NCBI GenBank assembly: GCA_025935435.1
Contig: JAICVH010000033.1
Span: 1 to 11,653, forward strand
Source of the DNA: Burkholderiales bacterium
Lineage (GTDB): Bacteria > Pseudomonadota > Gammaproteobacteria > Burkholderiales > Casimicrobiaceae
DNA: 11,653 nucleotides
Direction of reading: 5' to 3'
This document shows positions 7,127 to 11,653 of this stretch, one piece after another (position 1 is the stretch's first letter; every line of letters starts with the position of its first letter). The notes under the pieces were generated by a model. That model was not told the DNA's origin. It ran no database searches and worked only from the letters and a program-made list of their open reading frames with translations. Both the position numbers and the translations under genes were made by a program.

Positions 7127-8662
7127 CTACATCACAGCACCCACGTACCACGGGACGAATTCGTTCTGTCCATAACCATGGAGCTCGCTCTTCGAGAGCT
7201 TGCCGGACGCCGTCTCGAGCATCATGCCGAACAGGCGCTCGCCGATCTCGGCAACCGTTGCATCACCGTCAACGATCTCTCCGCAGTTGAGGTCGATGTC
7301 CTCTTCCTGACGCACCCACAACGGCGTGTTGGTCGCAAGCTTGAGCGAGGGCGCGGGTGCGCAGCCGTACGCGGAGCCACGACCGGTCGTGAACACAATC
7401 ATGTTGGCACCGCCCGCGACCTGGCCGGTAGCGGACACCGGGTCGTAGCCCGGCGTGTCCATGTAGACGAAGCCTTTCGCGGTCACCGGCTCGGCATATT
7501 CGTAGACCTCGACCAGATTCGTCGTACCGCCCTTGGCGACGGCGCCGAGCGATTTCTCGAGGATCGTCGTCAGGCCGCCCGCCTTGTTGCCGGGTGACGG
7601 GTTGTTGTTCATCTCGCCGCGTTCGCGCGCCGTGTAGTCTTCCCACCAGCGAATGCGCGCGACGAGTTTGTCCCCGATTGCGCGCGACACGGCACGACGC
7701 GTCAACAGATGTTCGGCGCCGTAGATCTCGGGCGTTTCCGACAGGATCGCTGTTCCGCCGTGCCGGACGAGCAGGTCGACGGCCGCACCGAGCGCGGGAT
7801 TCGCCGTGATGCCCGAGTAACCATCGGAGCCGCCACACTGCAATCCGACCGTGATGTGCGACGCTGGTACGGGCTCGCGGGCGACGTCGTTGGCGTGTGG
7901 CAGCATCTCGCCGATCATCGCAATGCCGCGTGCGATCGTTTTCGCCGTGCCCCCGGTGTCCTGAATCGAGAACGTCCGCAGCAGCGGCCCTTCGGTCAGC
8001 GCCTGCGCGCCAAGGAGCGCGCTGATCTGATTCGCTTCGCAACCGAGACCGACGATCAGCACCCCGCCGAAATTGGCGTGTTTCGCGTAGCCGCCGAGTG
8101 TGCGACGCAGGATCTGCATCCCCTCGCCGTGCGTATCCATGCCGCACCCGGAGCCGTGCGTCAGCGCGACGACGCCGTCGACATTCGGAAACGCAGCGAG
8201 GCGCTCGCGCGAGAAATGATCGGCAATTCCGCGCGCAACGGTCGCCGAGCAATTGACCGTCGACAGGATGCCGATGTAGTTGCGCGTGCCAACCTTGCCG
8301 TTGTTGGGTCCGCCGCGTCGAACGATGCCGTCGAACATCGCGGGCGGATCGACGTAGGCGGTCGGGTGCACATCGACGCCGAACGCATAGTCGCGGTCGA
8401 ACGAGCCCATCGCCAGATTGTGCAGATGCACGTGCTCGCCCGCGGCGATCGGCCGGCTCGCGAAACCGATGATCTGGTTGTAGCGGCGCACCGGAGTGCC
8501 CGCATCAATCGCGCGGGTGGCGACCTTGTGTCCCGGTGGCACGAGCCCGGCGACGAGAACGTCCTCGTCGAGCAGCCGAGTGCCACCGATCAGTTGCTGG
8601 CGGGCGATAACGACGTCGTCGGCAGGATGCAGCCGGATCGTCAGCGATGATCTCGTGAGCAT
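7127..8662 (-). CDS. uxaA: UxaA-type altronate/galactarate dehydratase
   Basis: This 511-residue protein belongs to the UxaA/GarD family, metal-dependent dehydratases that convert D-altronate or galactarate into a 2-keto-3-deoxy acid. Residues 1 to about 95 form the SAF domain (PIAAGEHVHLHNLA). The linker has FDGIVRRGGPNNGKVGTRNYIG (110-131), and the catalytic part carries HGSGCGMDTHGEG (169-181), GLQCGGSDGYSGITANPA (273-290), ETPEIYGAEHLL (309-320), GCAPAPSLKLATN (433-445) and the C-terminal EFVPWYVGAVM. That ending is more like altronate dehydratase (UxaA) than GarD. The Met at 8662 is chosen because the SAF domain starts there and GGAA lies just upstream; the frame is open 61 codons further but encodes nothing recognisable. 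It follows the enolase-type gene after 46 nt and ends the TRAP operon. The family is sure; the choice between altronate and galactarate is not. Confidence 0.92.
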   Translation of the reverse strand: MLTRSSLTIRLHPADDVVIARQQLIGGTRLLDEDVLVAGLVPPGHKVATRAIDAGTPVRRYNQIIGFASRPIAAGEHVHLHNLAMGSFDRDYAFGVDVHPTAYVDPPAMFDGIVRRGGPNNGKVGTRNYIGILSTVNCSATVARGIADHFSRERLAAFPNVDGVVALTHGSGCGMDTHGEGMQILRRTLGGYAKHANFGGVLIVGLGCEANQISALLGAQALTEGPLLRTFSIQDTGGTAKTIARGIAMIGEMLPHANDVAREPVPASHITVGLQCGGSDGYSGITANPALGAAVDLLVRHGGTAILSETPEIYGAEHLLTRRAVSRAIGDKLVARIRWWEDYTARERGEMNNNPSPGNKAGGLTTILEKSLGAVAKGGTTNLVEVYEYAEPVTAKGFVYMDTPGYDPVSATGQVAGGANMIVFTTGRGSAYGCAPAPSLKLATNTPLWVRQEEDIDLNCGEIVDGDATVAEIGERLFGMMLETASGKLSKSELHGYGQNEFVPWYVGAVM

Positions 8663-8684
8663 ATGAATTCCGTGGACGAAAGTA

Positions 8685-8753
8685 GGGTCAGACTCGATTT
8701 TCCGATGATCAGTCGGTACCACCGCTAACTTGGGTGCGCCGGAAAGTCGAGTC
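8685..8753. repeat. Inverted repeat spanning the stop codon of the enolase-type gene
   Basis: GACTCGATTTTCCG (8691-8704) pairs with CGGAAAGTCGAGTC (8740-8753) at 13 of 14 positions, with a 35-nt loop holding the TGA stop (8711-8709). The left arm is preceded by GGGTCA, giving GGGTCAGACTCGATTTTCC, close to the GGGGTCAG arms at the left end of the window. The right arm encodes the last 15 or so residues of the enolase-type protein, so its tail (STFRRTQVSGGTD) may come from the element rather than from the enzyme family. Confidence 0.5.
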
Positions 8754-9893
8754 CGATCCGAGCGTTGCGCGTGCGACCGCCGTGCGGTCGACCGCGGCGT
8801 AGTCCCAGTCGATGCCGAGGCCCGGTGCAGCCGGCGGCACAGCATAGCCGTCGTCGATCGTCAGCCGGGACGTCGTGACTGCATCGAGCTGGGGGATGTA
8901 TTCGACCCACGCGCCGTTCGGCACGGCGGCCGTCAAAGACACGTGAAGTTCCATCAGAAAATGAGGGCACACCGCCACATTGAAAGACTCGGCGAGGTGA
9001 GCGACCTTGAGCCACGGCGTGATGCCGCCGATGCGCGCGCAGTCGACCTGAACGATCGAGCACGCACGCCGCTCCAGATATTCGCGGAAATGCGACGGAT
9101 GGTAGAGCGACTCGCCCACGGCGATCGGCATCGTCGCGGCGGCGGCAAGTTCGGCGTGTCCGGCGATGTCTTCGGCCGGCAACGGTTCCTCGAGCCACCC
9201 GAGTGCGAGAGACGCAAAGGCATGGGCACGCCGTCGCGCCTCGGCGACGGTGAAAGCCTGGTTCGCATCGACCATGAGCTCGAACGTATCGCCCACGGCT
9301 TCGCGGACCGCTGACAGTCGCTCGACGTCTTCGCGGATCGACGGGCGGCCGACCTTCACCTTGGCGCCCCGAAAACCTTGCGCTTTGGCGGATTGTGCTT
9401 CGTCGACGAGCTGCTCGCGCGAGTGATGGAGCCACCCGCCTTCGGTCGTGTAGACCGGAACGCGCCGTTGTGCGCCCCCTGCGCACTGCCACAAGGGCGC
9501 GACGGCGCGCCGTGCCTTGATGTCCCACAGCGCCGTGTCGATCGCGGCCAGCGCAAGACTCGTAATCGCGCCGACCGCCGTGGCGTGCGTGTGAAAAAAG
9601 AGCTCCTTCCACGTCCGCTCGATTTCGGCTGCGTTGCGACCGATCAACCGCGGCGCGAGGTGATCGCGCAGCAACGCGAACACCGACGAGCCGCCGGTGC
9701 CGATCGTGTATGCATATCCGGTGCCCTGCGCGCCGTCGGCGCAGGTGATGCGGACGATCGGCGTCTCCTGCGTGACGAAAGACTGGATCGCGTCGCTCCG
9801 CGCGACCTTCGGCGCGAGGTCGACCTGCCAGATCTCGACACGCGCGATGCGATCGGCGGCAGACGACTCGGTCGCTTCGCGGGTGGCGGTCAT
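8709..9893 (-). CDS. Enolase-superfamily sugar-acid dehydratase, talarate/galactarate dehydratase-like
   Basis: This 394-residue enzyme belongs to the mandelate racemase subgroup of the enolase superfamily, Mg enzymes that abstract the proton next to a carboxylate. The KxK base motif is Lys178-Val-Lys180. The metal ligands are Asp209 (VDAN), Glu235 (LEEP) and Glu261 (GES). The second base is the Asp284/His311 pair (VQVDCARIGG and CPHFLMELH), with Glu315 nearby. The layout and motifs VGRPSIREDVERL, HAELAAA and HFLMELHVSLTAAVP resemble L-talarate/galactarate dehydratase of Salmonella as I recall it. It starts one base after the dctM stop (TGACATG) without a clear Shine-Dalgarno, so translation is probably coupled. 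Sitting between a TRAP permease and a UxaA-type dehydratase it most likely handles an aldaric or aldonic acid imported by the TRAP system. Other MR-group substrates cannot be excluded. Confidence 0.9.
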   Translation of the reverse strand: MTATREATESSAADRIARVEIWQVDLAPKVARSDAIQSFVTQETPIVRITCADGAQGTGYAYTIGTGGSSVFALLRDHLAPRLIGRNAAEIERTWKELFFHTHATAVGAITSLALAAIDTALWDIKARRAVAPLWQCAGGAQRRVPVYTTEGGWLHHSREQLVDEAQSAKAQGFRGAKVKVGRPSIREDVERLSAVREAVGDTFELMVDANQAFTVAEARRRAHAFASLALGWLEEPLPAEDIAGHAELAAAATMPIAVGESLYHPSHFREYLERRACSIVQVDCARIGGITPWLKVAHLAESFNVAVCPHFLMELHVSLTAAVPNGAWVEYIPQLDAVTTSRLTIDDGYAVPPAAPGLGIDWDYAAVDRTAVARATLGSDSTFRRTQVSGGTD

Positions 9894-9894
9894 G

Positions 9895-11298
9895 TCAACG
9901 CATCAACAGGTGCGGCAGCCACAGCGCAATCTGCGGCACGTACGTGATCAGCACGAGCGACAGCAGAAGCGGAATCAGCCACGGCACGATCGCCATCGTC
10001 GTCTTTTCGATCGACAGGTTCGCCACGCGGGCGAGCACGAAAAGCACCATGCCCATCGGCGGATGCAGCAGGCCGATCATCAGGTTCAAGACCATGACGA
10101 GCCCGAAATGCACCGGATCGATCCCGAGCTGCTGCACGACGGGCAACAGCACCGGCACGAGAATGAGGATCGCCGCCGTCGGCTCGAGGAAGCAGCCGAC
10201 GAACAGCATCAGCAGATTGGCGAGCAGCAGGAACACCCACGGACTGTGCGTGAACGACAGCACCCACATCGCGACCATATCGGTCACACGCGTCGCCGTC
10301 AGCAGCCAGCCGAAGATCGACGCCGCCGCGACGATGAACATCACGGTCACGGTCGTCTCGATCGTATCCATGCTGACCTTGACGAGCATTCGCGGCGTCA
10401 TCGTCCGGTACCAGACGAGGCCGAGGATCAGCGCCCACACGCACGCGGCAATCGCGCCTTCGGTCGGCGTGAACACGCCGGTGGCCATGCCGCCGATCAG
10501 AAGGATCGGCGTCATGATCGGCATCACCGCATCGAAACGAAACTTCCAGTCGGCAAGAAACAGCAGTCCGAGACCGAGTCCGAGTGCGTAGTTGAACGGC
10601 ATGCCTGCGCTGACTGCACCCCACATCGCGAGTGGAAAACCAATGACGACCGCCAGCTCGGTCAACGCCTTCAGGATGCGTGCGGCTTCGAAGCGAACGT
10701 CGCCGCCCCACTTGTATTTGTGTGCGTAGTAGGCGACGGTGAGCATCATCAGGATCGCCATCACGACGCCGGGAAGGATGCCGGCGAGGAACAGCTGGCC
10801 GACCGAGACGTTGGCCATCGTCGCGTAGATGACGAAGGGCAGCGACGGCGGAATGATCGGGCCGAGCGTTGCCGACGCCGCCGTCACGCCAACGGAGAAG
10901 CCCAGGTCGTAACCCTTGTCGCGCATCGCCTTGATCTCGATCGTGCCGAGACCCGCGGCATCGGCGATGGCGGTGCCCGACATGCCGGCGAAGATCACCG
11001 AACCGAGGATGTTGACGTGGCCGAGGCCGCCCTTCAGCCAGCCGACGAGCGCGAGCGCGAAATCGTAGATGCGGTTGGTGATACCCGCGTTGTTCATCAG
11101 GTTGCCGGCGAAGATGAAGAACGGCACCGCAAGCAATGGAAAGCTGTCGATGCCGCTGATCATCCGGTGCACGACGACGAACGGCGGCGTGTTGCCGGTC
11201 AGCAGGATGTAGACCAGTGCCGATCCGGCCATCGCAATCGCGACCGGCACGCCGGTCGTCATCATCGCGAGGAACGAGCCAAGCAGCGCCGGAGTCAT
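9895..11298 (-). CDS. dctM: TRAP transporter large permease DctM
   Basis: This 467-residue integral membrane protein is the large subunit of a TRAP transporter, which uses the sodium gradient to import organic or sugar acids delivered by a periplasmic binding protein. Typical DctM features are seen: PFFIFAGNLMNNAGI (59-73), MSGTAIADAAGLGTIEIKAM (106-125), LGPIIPPSLPFVIYA (145-159), TGVFTPTEGAIAA (273-285) and the C-terminal NLMIGLLHPPMGMVLFV. It is about 40 residues longer than the usual 425-430 because of an extra stretch, about 226-262, with another hydrophobic segment before the TPTE motif. The start has GGTGAG nine bases upstream. It is 203 nt from dctQ, unusual for genes that normally abut, and the gap is full of tandem repeat. 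The binding subunit DctP is not in the window. Confidence 0.95.
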   Translation of the reverse strand: MTPALLGSFLAMMTTGVPVAIAMAGSALVYILLTGNTPPFVVVHRMISGIDSFPLLAVPFFIFAGNLMNNAGITNRIYDFALALVGWLKGGLGHVNILGSVIFAGMSGTAIADAAGLGTIEIKAMRDKGYDLGFSVGVTAASATLGPIIPPSLPFVIYATMANVSVGQLFLAGILPGVVMAILMMLTVAYYAHKYKWGGDVRFEAARILKALTELAVVIGFPLAMWGAVSAGMPFNYALGLGLGLLFLADWKFRFDAVMPIMTPILLIGGMATGVFTPTEGAIAACVWALILGLVWYRTMTPRMLVKVSMDTIETTVTVMFIVAAASIFGWLLTATRVTDMVAMWVLSFTHSPWVFLLLANLLMLFVGCFLEPTAAILILVPVLLPVVQQLGIDPVHFGLVMVLNLMIGLLHPPMGMVLFVLARVANLSIEKTTMAIVPWLIPLLLSLVLITYVPQIALWLPHLLMR

Positions 11299-11351
11299 CG
11301 GGCACTCACCGCACTATCCCCTGGCCCGCGCGCTGCGGAGCTGATTCGCGC

Positions 11352-11375
11352 TCAAGCGCGGCCCTTCGCGGTCAC
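11352..11375 (-). CDS. Candidate micro-ORF 3 of the repeat ladder (7 codons)
   Basis: A GTG at 11375-11373 overlaps the TGA of the previous micro-ORF. It encodes MTAKGRA and stops at 11354-11352 because a one-base length change in this repeat unit shifts the frame. It is listed because it continues the pattern; a functional peptide is not claimed. The dctM start lies about 53 nt further downstream with its own ribosome binding site. Confidence 0.2.
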   Translation of the reverse strand: MTAKGRA

Positions 11376-11440
11376 CGGACGTTCCTCCGCGCTTCGCGCT
11401 GCGGAGCTGATTCGCGCTCGCGACGGCCCTTCGCGGTCAC
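11372..11440 (-). CDS. Candidate micro-ORF 2 of the repeat ladder (22 codons)
   Basis: A GTG at 11440-11438 overlaps the TGA of micro-ORF 1 in a GTGA junction. The 22 codons begin MTAKGRRERE and end EARRNVR, nearly identical to micro-ORF 1. Its TGA overlaps the GTG of micro-ORF 3. Because each junction shifts the frame by one base, the full chain uses successive reading frames, as expected for a 65-bp unit. Confidence 0.3.
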   Translation of the reverse strand: MTAKGRRERESAPQREARRNVR

Positions 11441-11505
11441 CGGACGTTCCTCCGCGCTTCGCGCTGCGGAGCTAATTCGCGCTCGGGACGGCCCTTCGCG
11501 CTCAT
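11437..11505 (-). CDS. Candidate micro-ORF 1 of the repeat ladder (22 codons)
   Basis: The ATG at 11505-11503 overlaps the dctQ stop TGA (11504-11502) in an ATGA junction. The 22 codons begin MSAKGRPERE and end EARRNVR, a strongly basic peptide. Its TGA at 11439-11437 overlaps the GTG of the next copy. Terminating ribosomes of dctQ could enter this chain by coupling. The alternative is that the repeat is an untranslated palindromic element and the open frames are incidental. Confidence 0.3.
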   Translation of the reverse strand: MSAKGRPERELAPQREARRNVR

Positions 11506-11653
11506 GCCGCAATCTCGTCTGCTTTGTCGGGACGCTCGAGCGCGCTGTAGCCGCGGCGCCAGTTCAGGACGGCGACCTGGATCGAACGCAGGCACGCACA
11601 CGCGAAACCGAACATGCAGACGCCATAGACGATGTTCATGGGCAGATCGATGA
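11502..11653 (-). CDS. dctQ: TRAP transporter small permease DctQ, C-terminal fragment
   Basis: Only the last 49 codons are in the window; the gene continues past the right edge. The fragment reads IDLPMNIVYGVCMFGFACAC and then RSIQVAVLNWRRGYSALERP before ending in DEIAA. It shows the final membrane segment of DctQ preceded by the usual LP motif and followed by a short charged cytoplasmic tail. DctQ is the four-helix small subunit that pairs with DctM. The stop overlaps an ATG (ATGA) that leads into the tandem repeat instead of directly into dctM. Confidence 0.8.
   Translation of the reverse strand, partial: IDLPMNIVYGVCMFGFACACLRSIQVAVLNWRRGYSALERPDKADEIAA

Larger units (their letters stand above)
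11333..11500. repeat. 65/66-bp tandem repeat, about 2.5 copies
   Basis: CTGCGGAGCT begins units at 11333, 11399 and 11464, so the period is 66 then 65 bp. Units 1 and 2 are nearly identical except for a 4-5 nt patch after ATTCGCGCTC (AAGCG, GCGAC, GGGAC in the three copies). Unit 3 keeps about 37 bp and merges into the end of dctQ, and its GCTGATT is GCTAATT. Each unit junction holds a hairpin with arms CTCCGC and GCGGAG (11385-11406 and 11450-11471). Unit ends share GCCCTTCGCGGTCACCGGAC. Read on the transcript strand the repeat encodes overlapping micro-ORFs. Confidence 0.85.

Noticed and set aside
5619..7175. Long plus-strand open frame (518 codons) opposite the binding-protein gene
   Set aside because: It is an antisense shadow; composition is unnatural and the opposite frame has a signal peptide and strong ribosome site.
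7709..8650. Plus-strand open frame (313 codons) opposite the UxaA-type gene
   Set aside because: No recognisable domain and the minus-strand gene has every family motif.
8663..8845. N-terminal extension of the UxaA-type gene
   Set aside because: The extra 61 residues lie over the enolase-type gene end and the inverted repeat, and homology starts at the Met at 8662.
9697..11475. Plus-strand open frame (592 codons) opposite dctM and the repeat
   Set aside because: It is rich in Arg, His, Asp and Gln in low-complexity fashion, typical of the complement of hydrophobic membrane-protein codons.

Overview
The window is a GC-rich proteobacterial catabolic locus in which every convincing gene lies on the minus strand, so transcription runs from high to low coordinates. 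Base composition, codon use and the style of the encoded proteins suggest a Burkholderiaceae-type betaproteobacterium (Burkholderia, Paraburkholderia or Caballeronia), but this is an inference and there is no taxonomic marker such as rRNA in the window.

Right block, in transcription order: the 3' end of a TRAP transporter small subunit (DctQ, cut by the right edge at 11653); a 203-nt spacer made largely of a 65/66-bp tandem repeat that can be read as a chain of overlapping tiny ORFs; the TRAP large permease DctM (9895-11298); an enolase-superfamily sugar-acid dehydratase of the mandelate-racemase/talarate-galactarate type (8709-9893, one base after dctM); and a UxaA-type altronate/galactarate dehydratase (7127-8662).

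Left block, starting at a good sigma70-like promoter (7060-7088) with a strong ribosome binding site: a CUT1 sugar ABC transporter made of binding protein (5625-6989), two permeases (4662-5543 and 3829-4665, overlapping by ATGA) and a MalK/UgpC-type ATPase (2670-3743); then an IlvD/EDD-type Fe-S sugar-acid dehydratase resembling L-arabinonate dehydratase (915-2654); then a Nudix hydrolase (350-871). A 28-codon micro-ORF fills the gap between the second permease and the ATPase and may couple their translation. The last 349 bases hold no recognisable gene but contain palindromic repeats.

Taken together the locus imports a sugar or sugar acid by two unrelated routes (ABC and TRAP) and carries three dehydratases from three unrelated folds, all of which turn aldonic or aldaric acids into 2-keto-3-deoxy acids. 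The sugar dehydrogenase or lactonase that would come first, the aldolase or dehydrogenase that would come after, and any regulator are not in the window. The most unusual structures are the micro-ORF ladder between dctQ and dctM, the bridging micro-ORF in the ABC operon, and several inverted repeats placed at gene 3' ends.
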